Shown: positions 35,654 to 48,360 of the stretch, in pieces | Position numbering within the stretch: the stretch's first letter is position 1 | Layout: each line of letters starts with the position of its first letter | Assembly: GCA_930367215.1 (NCBI GenBank) | Contig: OV884059.1 | Location: forward strand, 74,185,393-74,249,392 | DNA from: Pollenia angustigena | Lineage: Eukaryota > Arthropoda > Insecta > Diptera > Polleniidae | Reading direction: 5' to 3' | Length of the DNA stretch: 64,000 nucleotides | The notes under the pieces: model-generated | Told to the model about the DNA's origin: nothing | Databases searched by the model: none | What the model saw: the letters and a program-made list of their open reading frames with translations, nothing else | Made by a program: the position numbers and the translations under genes

Positions 35654-35759
35654 CCACGGTAGGCTAGCTAGTAGTGAGCTAGTCTATCAACCCGGGGTTG
35701 CGGGTTCGATTCCCGCCAGAGACTGGTTTCTTTTCCTGCGTTTAAAAAAAAAAAAAAAA
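35654..35759 (+). mobile_element. tRNA-derived SINE, copy 2
   Basis: CGGTAGGCTAGCTAGTAGTG holds the A box and GCGGGTTCGATTCCCGCC a perfect B box. A 16-base poly-A tail ends it. It is closely similar to 22171-22311 but shorter after the tRNA part. Confidence 0.85.
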
Positions 35760-36689
35760 TGTTTGAACTATTTATGGTTTTAAATCCAAATTTTTAATAT
35801 TTTTAATTAGGCTTAAGTTCATCAAATTTAATTTTCATTAAAATATTTTTATGAAGAAAGGAATTTTACAACATGAAAATGAATTAAAATTTACTGATAA
35901 TTTTTCATTCTTGACAATCTGGGCTCGAACCCAGGTGTTTTTACGGACAGGTTACCCTGACATGTTTCGATTGCAACCACTTAAATGTTAAATTCAAATC
36001 AAAAATATACTTGGCAACACTAAAGCGAAAAAAGCATTAAAAATGGCGATTAAAGTTACATTTTTTACTTTGTGGTTACATGTGTTTTACTGTTAAAAAT
36101 AAATTTTAATATAAAGTGAACAGTTTATTTGTGAAAATTAAAAATTATTTGTGAATAATTCCAATGATTAAGTATACAAAAAAGGAAAATAAAACGGGAA
36201 AGTGAAGAAAGTTTGTTGAACGATCGCGGTGCCACAGTCCTCAAAATAAAACGGAGCCAATATCGTCTTTGCAAGAATTAGAGGACGAAAAGAACCTTAT
36301 TTCATATTTTATCTATGTTGTCGAATGTTTATCTCACAGTTTATTTAAATAAATAATGAATTTAAATTAAAAAAATTAAATAGGTATTTTTATTTATGTT
36401 CCACATTGTATTAATATCCACATTTGAAGAACATTTGAGAATTACGTTTGAAAGCAAGTTGAAAATAAAGGAATTTTTCCCCTTTTTGTTGAGAACGCTA
36501 TGATTTTCAAATGATTTTCAAATCATAATCCAACTTTCGGGGTTTGAGAAAACGTTTGATTTCAAATCATTTTCAATTTGAAATCAAAGCTCCGTCTACC
36601 ACAAGAATAAAAGTCGAAAAGAGCCATGGCCCAATTATTAGGTCTGCGCGCAACTACAACAATCCACCAATAGTAAAAAATTATAAAGA
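35760..36689. other. No gene seen; tRNA-like fragment and TTGAAATCAAA words
   Basis: On the minus strand CTGGGTTCGAGCCCAG (about 35920) is a B-box-like palindrome, possibly from another tRNA-derived repeat. CAAATCATTTT and TTGAAATCAAA words recur at 36420-36590, and similar words flank the SINE at 35520-35650. No coding evidence. Confidence 0.45.
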
Positions 36690-37888
36690 TTTTTTTTTTT
36701 TTTAAATTCACTTTATTCAGTTTATTATTACTTATTCAGTGTACAATTAATTCAGTGTTAGTATAACCTTGCGAAGCCGTTATGGCTTATCTGCAGGTGG
36801 GTATAGTAAACATCGAATATACAAAAAAAAGTTTTAATACTTATTTTAATATCTTATAAATATTTTTAATAAAATTTATTTTTTATTGTTTTAATTCATT
36901 TCTTCATTGCGTATTAATAAAATGTGTTTTAAGGACTTTGTTTCTGGCTCTCTTGTTGTTGCTTCTAGAAAGAACATCATTGGGTATTGTATTGAAGATT
37001 GTTGGTAACATTACGGGTAGGGTGCTTCTACTATATTCATTACGGAATTGTTGTACTTTGAACTTTCCTTGAATGTTGCTTCGTGTTTGGTGGCTGTGGT
37101 CAATTTTGTATAGGAATCTGGTGTCATTATAGAATTCTATTGCAAGTGTTGTTCGATATATATTGAAGACGTTTAAAACGTTACGATCTTTAGCATAGTT
37201 GTTATTTTGGCTTCTTGGCATGGTGCTGTGCGTCTGTTGTGGTTGTGTAGAGTTATTGACGACTGTAGATGGTTTTAATAGTTTGAGTATTTTATTTTGA
37301 ATTTGCTGAAGTTTACTGCAGTATGATGAGTTTCCCCATGCTGTGATGCCATGACGTATATGTGACTCTACAAATGAGAAGTAAGCTTGCCTCATTACTT
37401 TGTCATTGGAGCAGTTGCTTAATTGATACATCATATAAGAAGATTTTCTAAGTTTCTTGTGTACTTCTTGGATGTGAGTTTGCCATTTAAAATTATGGTC
37501 GATATATATACCAAGATATTTGTATGTGTTTACGATTTCAATCACAGTACTGCACTGATCGGTGTCATAATTGAAGTTTTGAGTTCCGGTTCTATGTAGA
37601 CATTGAACATCATGAAATTTTATCCTTATATCGTGGTACCTGATATATGGTGATTTGATGTGCATAAGTTTTGTTTTTGTAGCGTTGATAATAAGTCCAT
37701 TATCATGGCACCATTTTGCTGCAATATCCAGTTGTGCTTGCATTATTTTTACTGCATCTTCTAAGTTCTTATGGGCTACTACTAAAGCCGTGTCATCTGC
37801 ATAAGAGAATGTCTCACAAGTAGTTAACAAACTAGTTAGTTCATTTGTGTATAATATATACAGTACCGGACCTAATTTCGAACCTTGA
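36690..37888 (-). mobile_element. 5'-truncated LINE with reverse transcriptase remnant
   Basis: On the minus strand it begins at about 37888 inside reverse transcriptase motif B. It runs through a continuous frame to 36904, then a 3' region with AATAAAGTGAATT next to a poly-A tail (poly-T at 36690-36703). A 5' truncation and poly-A are the usual product of target-primed reverse transcription. Target duplications were not identified. Confidence 0.82.
36904..37888 (-). pseudogene. LINE reverse transcriptase, C-terminal part
   Basis: The open frame reads QGSKLGPVLYILYTNELTSL (motif B), then TFSYADDTALVVAH (motif C, catalytic Asp pair) and NGLIINATKTKLMHIKSP (motif D), then NTYKYLGIYIDHNFKWQTHI (motif E) and a C-terminal part with KLQQIQNKILKLL and a basic tail. 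The longest ATG-started frame begins at 37830, but that Met is internal to the domain. Finger motifs and the motif A Asp are missing because of the 5' truncation, so it is inactive. The remaining frame is uninterrupted over about 325 codons, which suggests a fairly young insertion. Clade assignment (jockey or CR1 group) is an inference. Confidence 0.85.
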
Positions 37889-38034
37889 TGTCAAGCACAA
37901 AAGCATTTGCTTGTGTAAAAAGTGGTAGAAATGTAAAAAAAAATTTTGTAGCAATTGCACGTAAAAAAAACAACTCTGCAAAAAATCAGCAGGCGTTTCG
38001 AGCAGATTTACTAATTGGACCATGTACAGAGCCA

Positions 38035-39100
38035 GGGGTCTAATCACCGCATACTATATCGAGCAAAATTGATCGAAATTATTTATTTTGGTATCATGAA
38101 ACTCGATATCTACTGATACACTACGTGACAATTTTTTGACCAAATGAATTTGACGCTTAAATCCGAATATGAAGTCAGGATTGTCAAAAGTAGAACAGTT
38201 TTTGAGATATACCAAAATAACCGTTATTTGTGTTTTTAAAAAAGATGCTGTGACTGAAATGCAAATATCCAAAAAATAAAATTTTAGCCTATTTCAATAT
38301 CAACATTTTGTGCTCAATAGGATCCTGATCGGTGCAAAAATGACAAAGTTACAGAAGATTAATTTAATTAACCCACAACAAATAAATATACAAAGTTAAA
38401 TTTTTAGTAAAAATAAATATTAAAAATTGCTTAAAACTATTGAATTTCTATGTGGGTTAATATACTAAATCTTCTGTAGCTTTGTCATTTTTGTACCAAT
38501 CTATGTCTTGTTGGGCGTAAAATGTTCATTTTAAAATAATCTAATGTCACATGCAATAAAACATTAGGATTTTTAAATCATTGGTTTAAAAAAAATAACT
38601 TGAAAAGAGTAAAATTGAACAAAATCATAAAATTTTCAATGAAGCTTGGATTTTTGTCCCACGTAACTCTGTCATTTATTGACGAATCTTCACTAGCAAT
38701 CCATAGTTATTTTAGAAATTGTATATCCTTTCACTAGAAAGAAAGAATCACACAATCCGTTTAAAATTTTTAAAGATATTTCCATTTCAGTCACATTACT
38801 TTTTTTAAAACACAAATAACGGTTATTTTGGAACTGTTCTACTTTTGACAATTCTGACTTCATATTCGGATTTAACGGAAAATTTTACATAATGATACGC
38901 TGTCAGATTCATTTGGTCACGACTTTGTTGAAATTTTGTCACGTAGTGATATGTATTGAATTTGAAATAATAGCATTCGATATCAAGTAACTCGACATTA
39001 CATTTATCGAGTTTTCATTCGATACGTCAGTGTGTATCGTGTGCAAAAAACTTCGATAGTTTATTCGATACGATAGTATCGAATGCGGTGATTAGACCCC
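38035..39100. mobile_element. TIR element F (GGGGTCTAATCACCGCAT)
   Basis: GGGGTCTAATCACCGCAT at 38035 and its complement ending at 39100 are perfect 18-bp inverted ends. The arms extend inwards: CACAAATAACGGTTATTTTG and CTTCATATTCGGATTTAA occur on both sides. Inside lies another inverted pair (AAAAATGACAAAG near 38336 and CTTTGTCATTTTTG near 38480). Subterminal TATCGA words are frequent on the right. No duplication was found and no transposase is present. Confidence 0.75.
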
Positions 39101-39638
39101 AGGTCTGGGCTAAACTTTGTTCAGTTAAAGCTTTCACTGTATTTTAAGCTTTCCAATGAAGCAAAATTTTCTCAAAAACCTTTTTTTTCATTCAAAATTC
39201 TCCATTTTCAATCCATTGAAAAGTTGTGTTTTTCTAAAACGCAATTCATTGGAGAGAGAGCTCCTCCCTGTTGCCAATCAAATTAAACTTATTTGTGTAG
39301 CTTAAATTTAAATGTTAAAGGAAAATAATTGTTTTCAAATAGGTATGTAGGTATTTTTATATTTTCTAAAATTTAAATTATTTTCGAAAATTCGAATTCA
39401 GTTTCGAATTTTTCAAATAAGCATTCAACAAATAAATATATCTTCTGTACAATTGTCAGAAAAAGTGAAAACTTTAAAAAAAAAGCTTTTTTTTAGTGAA
39501 ATATTCAAATTCGAAATTAACAATTCTAATTATATATTAAATACCTATATAATATTCTGAAAATCAAATAAAGTTGAAGTCGATGACAATTTTCAGTTTT
39601 ATTTTTGAAAACTGATTTAAAGAGAGGTTCTGATAAAG
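39101..39638. other. No gene seen
   Basis: AT-rich sequence without recognisable repeat ends or coding signal. Confidence 0.5.
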
Positions 39639-40008
39639 CCCTCAAATAATATTGGATTACCTGATCCATTTTGATAAAATGGACTACCCCATGGACTGGT
39701 CCAATTTAATGCAAGCATGAACCATGTCATTGTTAAAAAGTGTTTGTAGTGAGGCGTCATGTCTTCATTTTTTAACGACATGCTTTCGTTTTTAAACGAC
39801 TTCAAAACTAATCCTCTTGAGTATACCATGGAGTAGCTTTAAAACAACTCCTTTGTAATCCAACGCTGGGTTATATGGTCCTGCCCTAGGACATCGTAAT
39901 ATTAAATAGACCATGTTTTTTATATACGTTTGGGTTACTTTTGGACTAGTCCTAGTCCCTTGTGGGCTACACTTTACACGCGTGTTTGGACTGATCCTAT
40001 TTGCAGGG
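39639..40008. repeat. GGACTAGTCC dispersed repeat, full-length-like copy
   Basis: The likely ends are CCCTCAAATAATATTGG on the left and a right end related to CCAAATAATAGGACCAGTCC inverted. The interior has TATATGGTCCTGCCCTAGGA, GGACTAGTCCTAGTCCC and TTTACACGCGTGTTTGGACT. Right-hand parts recur at 51565-51640 and 52330-52515. The flanks TGATAAAG and AGATAAGT only partly agree. Confidence 0.65.
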
Positions 40009-40508
40009 AGATAAGTGGTACTCAATGTAAAGGAAAATATTTTTAGGAATATTTCAAACAGGATCGTTTTTAAATTTGTTCAACTTTAATTTCACTTGAA
40101 TTTGATTTGAATAAAATGACTAATAGTTTTAAATATAGGTTTAAGAGAAAAAAAGAAGGAATTAACAATTAAATTCAATTTGGTTTTAAATAAAGACTCT
40201 TTTTTTGTGAACTGACAAAGTTTGAATGAAATAAAGAACATTTTTGTTATAAAACTATGACCAGAAATTTCATAAAAGATATTATTTATTTTTCATTCTT
40301 TTTTAGTTTAAATTTTTTTTTGGCATTTTCGAAAATTCAACCATAAATTCGAAATTTTCGAAAAGACTGCAAAATATTGTTCAAACGTTTAAAAGTTTTT
40401 TAAAAGTTTCGAGGTTTACGATCATTTATCAGAGTACGAAAGAGAAACTTGAATATAATTTAAACAAATTTTTGATAAATATATTTAGCTTATTTCTCAA
40501 ACTTTTGT
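40009..40508. other. No gene seen
   Basis: AT-rich. TTTTCGAAAATTC-like words recur in both orientations near 39380 and 40320-40370. Nothing else is supported. Confidence 0.45.
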
Positions 40509-40510
40509 TA

Positions 40511-41437
40511 TCGGGTGATTTTTTAGCTGTTATCTTTTTGGCAACACTGGTTTAAACAGCTGACGCACGTTTCGTGTTTTGTTTCACTGTCAAACATCTT
40601 TAGTTTGGTCAATAATTTTACCATGAATCGTCTTGCAAATTATTGAATTTTATTATCAAAATGCGTGCTCTGTTAAGAAAGTTCATCGCGCGGCGCTTCT
40701 TCCATTTTATGGTCAGTTTAATCGACCCACTGAAGCGGCTATTCGGTACGTTAATAAGCAGATTTGTCGATTTTGGAGTGAAGATCAGCCAGAAGCATTG
40801 CAAGAGCTACCAATGCATCCAGAAAAAGTCACAGTTTGGTGCGGTTTATGGGCTGGTGGTATCATTGGACCGTACTTCTTCAAAGATGATGCGAATCGTA
40901 ACGTAACTGTAAAAGGTAAGCGCTACCGTGAGATGATATCCAACTTTTTTTTGCCCAAAATGCAAGAGCTTGACTTGCATGACATGTGGTTTCAACAAGA
41001 CGGTGCCCCATGCCACACAGCACGCTTAACAGTGGACTTATTGAAAGGCGAGTTCGGTGTGCATTTTATTTCACGTTCGGGACCGGTCAATTGGCCGCCT
41101 AGATCGTGCGATATAACGCCTTTAGACTATTTTTTGTGGGGCTATGTTAAAGCTCATGTCTATACACACATGCCCGCTTCAATTGACGCATTGGAAGACA
41201 ACATTGAAGCATTTATTCATGAGATACCGGCCGAAATGTTGGAAAGAGTATGCCAAAATTGGACTAAGCGGATGGACCATTTGAGGGGCAGTCACAGTCA
41301 ACATTTGCATGAAATAATCTTCAAACATTAAATTATATAGACCGTACTATCGATTCAAATAAAGATTTCATGAATTTTTCTGAATTTTATGTGTGTTTTT
41401 TTTAATCTTTCCTAAAGCTCTTAAAAAAATCACCCGA
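40511..41437. mobile_element. Mariner-type element, DD41D (rosa-like), copy 2
   Basis: The ends TCGGGTGATTTTTTAGCT and inverted TCGGGTGATTTTTTTAAGAG are flanked by TA at 40509-40510 and 41438-41439. At 927 bp it has lost part of the middle. It is about as well conserved as copy 1 but carries different deletions. Confidence 0.92.
40623..41331 (+). pseudogene. Mariner DD41D transposase, deleted (copy 2)
   Basis: The natural ATG at 40623 is followed by MNRLANY and a stop, because 17 bases present in copy 1 (ACAAACAAACAACGCTT) are missing. The open frame of about 232 codons begins in phase at 40633. It keeps part of the N-terminal domain, then jumps from RPTEAAIR straight to YVNKQICRFWSEDQPEAL. 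The region with the first catalytic Asp (FSDEA in copy 1) is therefore absent. The second Asp (WFQQDGAPCH, about residue 123) and third Asp (TPLDYFLWGY, about residue 165) have 41 residues between them. That spacing defines the DD41D group, known as rosa from Ceratitis. The C-terminus is intact (HLHEIIFKH). It is inactive but could still bind its ends only if the N-terminal domain were restored. Confidence 0.92.
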
Positions 41438-41439
41438 TA

Positions 41440-44357
41440 TTTCTATTTTATTTATAATTTCAAATACCTTTATGTAATACCAAACCAAATACATTATTAG
41501 CCTTTAATATGAACTTAATTATGAAATCTTAAAATATTTATTAATGTTCGAAATTATTGTGATAGTAATTCTTTGTTTATGTTCTTTGTTACATATTTGA
41601 AATGATTATAGACAACGCCTTAAAACATCTTAAAATATTTTCGAAATTTTTCTTTTTGAATTTATCTTTGTCTACAGTGCAAAGTAACTCTCACATAAAA
41701 TATGATTCACAATTTAACAATTTCTTCTTAAGATTTCAATTAAAAAAAAATTGTGTGAAATAAAATTTCATTCATTTCAGATTTAAACAAAAACACTTTC
41801 TTTTTCTCCAAATTTCAATTTCATTGTTGTTAAGAATTTCTATTTTGTTTAAATTTAATAGCAAATTATAAATAAACCGTTAAAAAAATCCTTTAAATAA
41901 ACACAAACCTCACACACAGATGTCTAATTTTTGCGAAATATGTCTGTTTTAAAAATAAAGAAAAAAACGCCTAGATAAATCGTTTTTTCTTATTGTATCT
42001 CTGGTAAGTGTAACTTCGCAATGTCTGCTTTTAGACATATCAATTTTTCTTGAAGCAAGTTTAAGTTTATGGGAAAGTGAGGAAAGTAGAAAGTACTTGC
42101 TTGTACAGTAAAGTTACTTCAATTCTGTGTTGTTTTATGATTTCCATTACGGCGTCATTTAAACAGTTGAACACAGATTGACTTGCTTCAAAAAAAAATA
42201 GATGTATGTCAAAGCAAAATAAGACAGAAACACACTGGGAAAGGAAATAAGGCCAATCCGGCAGCGGAAAACTAATATCTTCAAAACCACAAAAAATTTA
42301 TATAAGCTCGTTAAAAATAAGGCGTAAATAACTGCATATTAAGTTTTTGCAAAAAAAAAAAAAAAACAAATATCAGCTGATTTATGGGCAGTCGAAGTTG
42401 AGTCTTGCAACGTGCGCAATGGAGCATAAAAATTGTAATTTTGATATTAATTTAAAAATTTTTTTTTATAAATTATTTAACATTAAAAAGGAAATCGAGC
42501 ATAATAAATAGAAGAGAGGGGATAGTAAGAAATTGAAAAAACCAAAATGTTTTTGTGGACGTCATTGCCTTTTTTAACATAACGTGTTGTTCTCACTTGG
42601 CCGTGGACGGCCGTGTATTTCCTTGATGAAAAGTGTCAATAAAAGAATTCTAAATTTAGTTTTTGTTATTTTACGTTTCGCTTTTTGCTTTATATTATTT
42701 AAATTAAATTAAAGCGAACTTTCTAGTGTTTGGATTTGTGAAAAAAAAATAAAAAGAAAAAAAACGGAACTTAACTAAACGGGTTTTTTTCCATAGATAG
42801 TTATACTGAATGATTTCGTTCCATGATTTTTAGTGCAATAAAACGGGAAACTCAAATTAGCGGGGCTCAATAAACCGGAAACAATGTATCAGTAAAATTG
42901 ATTTAAATAATGTTACAAAAAAAGATTTGGCTTCGTTAAAGCAAATGGTACAAACTTTTTGTAAAAATTTATCGTTAAGGTAGCACAAGGTTCACGGAAA
43001 AATTAACGTCATTTTCAAGCAAAACTATTCTCCAGCTTTACAAGTTGTTCTAACCTAATATTATGCCTATTTTATCACTAGAAAAGTCGCAATAAGTTCT
43101 ATTATTTTTGTGGCATCACTGACGAAATGACGTTTGTTTTGAAAGAAGTGCTACCATTTCCTCTTTTTTGTATTGTTTTTTTTTATATTTATATACAAGT
43201 AAAATGAATTTCAAAAACATTTGTGTGTGTTACATTTGAAATTTTGGCACTTTTTTAGAAAAAAGTTTTTTTTTAAATAACTTTTTTTTTAATAAATAAG
43301 TTTTTATTTGTCGTACTTAATTCCCAACTTCATTCTTGATAAATACACTGAAATTTATTGTTGGAGGATAAGTTAGTTCCTATGCTCATTTCCTTGGTTG
43401 CTTGGGCCAGATCATCAGGAAACCTTTTCCCAAGAACTTTAAAAAAGCTAAAGATATAAGATAAGCAAAAAAAAAAAACTGTAGAGTGAATGAGAATTAC
43501 AAACACTCAAAATTTTCTTTGCAACGATAGCAGCGCTTAAACATAATACCAACAATAAACAGTGAGTTTATCTTTCCTCATCTTTCTCTATAAAGAAATT
43601 TAGTCAAAAAAAAATTCAAATTCTATTCTTTAACACACGTGAAGTGTCTAAAAATGCATAAAAATATATCTCCAGTGCAACAAAATCAAGAGAAACGCAA
43701 TAAAATTTCACCAATTGCGCAATACGCGTGTATTTTACAATAAAAAATAAAAACGTAAAACGCGTCGAAGTTTACAATAATTTTTAAAATGTTTAGATAC
43801 TTAGATACTTTAAACAAATATTGTAACAATAAAACAAATATATTCTATTCCTGGTTCATTACACTACAATGTTGTGCTATTTACAATTTTACAATAACAA
43901 AGAACTGATAATGATTTCAAATATAATTTATTAATGACAATAATTGTGTCGAAAAACGAAATTTATTTTAAACTTAATGACATTTGAAAAGAAAAAAAGT
44001 TGTTTAACATTTCTTTATTTGAACAGAACTTAACATTAGACTACCCGTGTGGTAAGTTTTACTCTTCCCCCGAATTCAATATCTTTGTATTTTATATTCT
44101 AAATGTTTACATTCTTCTTTGTATGTATTTAGTTTTTTGTTGTGTACTCTACACCGTCCAAAACCACCAAAATTAACGAAATTTTTTTTATTTTGTTTTA
44201 ATTCGTTTATTTTACGAAATTATTTGCTAATTGCCTACATTGTAAATAACTGCTGGTCCAAGACAAGTCAGGCTAAGCTAAACATGGTTTTTTAAATCTC
44301 GTTTGAATCTGCGTATCAGTTTGTGTCTTCAATTTTCTTGCTCTTTACCTTAAACTT
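41440..44357. other. No gene seen in 2.9 kb
   Basis: Strongly AT-rich with homopolymer runs. I found no paired repeat ends, no frame above 60 codons with a recognisable domain, and no tRNA-like motif. It may be intron or intergenic host DNA. Confidence 0.5.
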
Positions 44358-44360
44358 TAA

Positions 44361-44709
44361 GGCCCAGAACAGACGGTGAAACGCAACTGCAATGAAACTG
44401 CAACTTCTAGTTATTTTCGAGTTTCAGTTGAGTTTATGCCATAGACTCCTTTGAAGGACCACACACGACGCGACCATTTTGAGACCGGCTTGAAATGCAT
44501 TGGAAATCAGTGGCATTGTAACCGGCGTGTAGGAAACTCGTGTTTGCGTTTCATCTGTTCTCAAAGAAAATCGAAATAATTGTAATAATTTCATTACATT
44601 CTGGTTCAATTTAGGTTGCAGGGTGTGTGCAAAACAATTGAAACTGGTTTCAAAACAATAATTCCTAAAGGGTTTCGTTGCAGTTGCATTTTACCGTCTG
44701 TTCTGGTCC
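44361..44709. mobile_element. 349-bp MITE, TAA duplication
   Basis: The ends GGCCCAGAACAGACGGTGAA and inverted GGACCAGAACAGACGGTAAA are flanked by TAA at 44358-44360 and 44710-44712. The ends are followed by GCAACTGCAA on both sides. It is noncoding, and the 61-residue minus-strand frame is incidental. The duplication suggests PIF/Harbinger. Confidence 0.85.
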
Positions 44710-44712
44710 TAA

Positions 44713-46590
44713 CTTATTTTGTATATTACGAATGCAAAAACAAAAGGAAAAAAGAAAATTGACGAGTGCGATCAAGTCTGTTACCCATTTCATTCTATAT
44801 TCCGCTCTCTACTAAAACCCCAAGTCTTGACCAGTCAAACTTGATGTTTGTGAATCAGCAATAACACTTCATAATTTTGATTAAGTATGTACATATGTAT
44901 GTATATAAATAGAATGGCTAACAAACAATATAGAACCATATGCACATTTTAAGAAATATATTTGTTTTTGTTAAAGATTTTATAAAACTTATTTTTCGTA
45001 AAACACAAGAAAAAATTATATTAACGAAAAACTAGACTACGAACGAATTCGTTAGTTTCATGAACAAGTAAACTTTTGTAAATAACACGAAAAACTATGA
45101 AAGTTTTTTTTTTTGTAAAATGTAGCATTACCTATTTTCAGTGTAGTGTTACTGCGTAAATAATTGAATTTATTATTTCATTATATTTCAAAATAGTAGT
45201 TCTTTTCTTCAATTGTATTTCAATTTCGATTTTTACTGCCACAGGTGGTAGTTGTTCACTAAACAAAGTTTTCATCTATGTATGTATTATTTATACAGTT
45301 TGTTTATGAAATATTCAACAATTGTTAATTTAAACAAGAAAATAATAGTATTTGCAACGAAATAATATAGTGGGGCAAAATATTGCTTGAACATGTATTC
45401 TAGTGTTTAAAAATATGGAATTAACAAAAACTTAAACTACTCATATTGTGGTGTTCTTGAATGGAACGAATCTTGGGAATAGTGTTAAACTTTCGGATTT
45501 AAAAGGGCGGATCTATTCACCCATTTGTTGTAAATAAAGTTTTTCTTTAGACAAAATATATACAAACAAATTGTTTTCGGAGACGATCGGTGTAGTTAGT
45601 TCGACTTATAATCAGTTCCCAGAATGACAATGACAACAAGGACTTCTCGGCCCAAGTTCGCACCCTTAAATGATATACCATTCAAATTTCGTATAAAGAT
45701 TTATAACGAGATATCTTAGCAATTTTTCAATAGAGGTCCCTTGAGGGGAAACTTTAAGAGGTGTTTTGTTTGGCGTCCGCAAACCGAACTACTCTAATAG
45801 CTTAATGGCACATGACTATGTTTATTATATTTTTAAAACTAGAATACAGAACAGGAATAACAAGGATGATTGACGACAGGTTTTTTCTTAAAAATTTCAA
45901 TATAACATGGTGAAATAAACAGATGGCAGCACTTCGAAAGATGACGATTTTTTGCTCTTGCATTGTTTGTCTAGGTTTATGTCAAAGTTTTGTTTATGTT
46001 TACAAAAAGTTCACGTTTTGTGCTGTGATTATTGAATTTTATTAAAGTTTTTGATAATTTTAAATTAAAATAAATAAGATATTTATCATAATTAAATAAA
46101 AATTGGCTTAAAATGTATTTATTTCATCACGTTCAGCGGCACACTTTGATTTTTGTTTAAAGTAATTTTTGACGTAAACGGTGATATAATTTCCATACTT
46201 GTTGTTATGTTGTATTTGTTGCCGTAACGATGCCACCTGCTTATTCCACCATGCATACATACATAAAATCAACATTTGTCAACCGATTTCCTTGTATTAT
46301 GACTTATTTTATGTGTAGTATGTCTGTCTTTCTTGTAAATTAAAAAAATTTAAATTTGTTTCTCTCTTATAATTGTTTTTATTTCTGTATACACTATTTA
46401 TCGCTTATAAGCATTTTATAATTCGCACGATATTTTTCGGTGTTTTTTTAACGAGAAATGCATTATAAAAAAAATTGCTTATTTTCCTCAGCATTATCAA
46501 AAAAAACTATTTTATTTGCATCAAATATATTCATTTAAAGTTTTATTAAAATTTAGCAAATTTAGTTTTGATGAAATAATTTTTGTTCTT
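44713..46590. other. No gene seen
   Basis: AT-rich. A moderately GC-rich stretch at 45585-45800 has no open frame. No repeat ends were recognised. Confidence 0.45.
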
Positions 46591-46593
46591 TTT

Positions 46594-46680
46594 ATACCCT
46601 TCACCACAGGTCAAATGTATGACTGGAGTTTCCAGAAAAAAAAATTATGTTTCTAAAACGACTGCGCATATAAGAAAAAC
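46594..46680. repeat. Dispersed-repeat start (TTTATACCCTTCACCA)
   Basis: TTTTTATACCCTTCACCACA has the form of the beginning of a repeat type I recognise from fly genomes. The ending type CATGGTGAAGTGTATATAAG is at 49549-49605. Confidence 0.45.
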
Positions 46681-47160
46681 GTTTTACCTTTCTTAAAGTA
46701 AATTTTATTGCGGAATTTCGGTTTTTTTTAGTTTTTCAATAAGCTAAAGCGTTTTTGAGTTACGCGAACATATGTTGTGCAACATCCTTAATTTTCGAAA
46801 TAACGGTATATCTCGAAAACCAAAGCCAATATGAAGAAAAAAGTTTTAACTTTCTTAAAGTAAATTTTATTGCGGAATTTCGGTTTTTTTTTTTTGTTTT
46901 TCAATAAACTAAAGCGTTTTTGAGTTACGCGAACATATGTTGTGCAACCTCCCTAATTTTCGAAATAACGGTATATCTCGAAAACCAAAGCCAATATGAA
47001 GAAAAAAGTTTTAACTTTCTTAAAGGAAATTTTATTGCCGAATTTCGGTTTTTTTAGTTTTTCAATAAGCTAAAGCGTTTTTGAGTTGCGCGAACATATG
47101 TTGTGCAACATCCTTAATTTTCGAAATAACGGTATATCTCGAAAACTAAAGCTAACCTAA
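46680..47160. repeat. Tandem array, about 162-165 bp units, three copies
   Basis: TTTCTTAAAG starts units at 46689, 46851 and 47016. Each unit contains TTTTGAGTT(A/G)CGCGAACAT and AATAACGGTATATCTCGAAA. Units differ mainly in the length of a poly-T tract and in a few substitutions. Confidence 0.9.
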
Positions 47161-48360
47161 AAAAAACGGCTAGCATAGGGCTGCCAGAAGTTTGAACCTA
47201 TCAACCAGGACACATAGAAAAAATGGATAAAAAATTACGCCAACAAAAAAGTTTTTTTTAATGCAATGTATGTATATGTAAAACCCATCCAGTTTTTATT
47301 TTTAAATCCAACAATAAATGAGGCTATCAGCGCTGAAGTGGTTACTTGGTTACGGTTCTGGTGAAAGATATGTTCTTTGCACTGTTCTTAACAGTGCGAT
47401 AGTCGAGTAAGTCAACTGTTTGTATCCAAAACAGATGGCGCTAAAAACATAGTTTTTGGATGGGCCGTAGCAACCAAGTGCTATAGTGCAAGAGTAGTGT
47501 TAACTCCTCATAATCTCATAATAAGTCTGGGGTTACACCACTTCTCATATATAAAAAAAATTAACTTGTACTTCATTTACATAAAAACGATGAAAAATAA
47601 TGAAAAGTTGAGCTTAAAATAATAATACTTTTCAGAAGATTACACTTTTTCTAGAACTTCATTTTAGCCTTTGATATAGTTACTTACATTGAATATTACT
47701 CTCCAGTGTCTCAGTCTTCAACGAGTTTCTTTCTTTAGTCCATAGAGCAGACTTGCAAAATCAAAATCTTTTGATTTTTCTTCAACCAACTTGACAACTG
47801 TCAAAGTAATCAATTGTCAAAGCCATACACGCTTTGATTTGGACAATAACCGACTCAGTTGACAGTTGAATTGAAACGTGTATTGGCTATTTTAAAGAAA
47901 GTAATTTGTTATCGGTTTTCGATTACTTATAAAAGTTGTTAACACGGTATAACTTTTTAAAGCAACTAGTTGAAACAAAATTTGGAAGAGAATTGACTCT
48001 CATCTAATTTTATTGAAAGCTTTTAGTTAAACGACGTTAACACCAGATAACAGTTAAATTAAATTAAAGTTGTTTATACAATTGCCTTATGTTAGCAGTG
48101 TTATAACATAAATCTTAACCTTTGCTAACAACTAAAACCAGCAAAAACCAAATTTTCTATCTTGACCTGTAAAAAAACCAGGACAATTTTATAGTGGACC
48201 AGGACACCAGGACAAGTAGTCAAAAACCAGGACAATCCTGGAAAACCAGGACGTATGGCAGGCCTATAGCGGCTAGCACCACTGGAATCAGCGATCCCGA
48301 ATTAGTTAAAATTAGTTAAAAATCTTTCGTTCGTATCATACTAAAATATTAAACAGCAAA
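47161..48360. other. No gene seen; one MITE fragment
   Basis: About 47750-47890 matches the right half of the element at 56911-57417 (AATCAAAATCTTTTGATTTT, GGCCATACACG-like end). CCAGGACA words recur at 48175-48250. No coding evidence. Confidence 0.5.

Noticed and set aside
35916..35965. A tRNA gene on the minus strand
   Set aside because: Only the B-box palindrome CTGGGTTCGAGCCCAG is present. There is no cloverleaf or acceptor stem.
37841..38272. Small minus-strand frames next to the LINE
   Set aside because: They lie in noncoding sequence between the LINE 5' end and element F, and show no recognisable motif.
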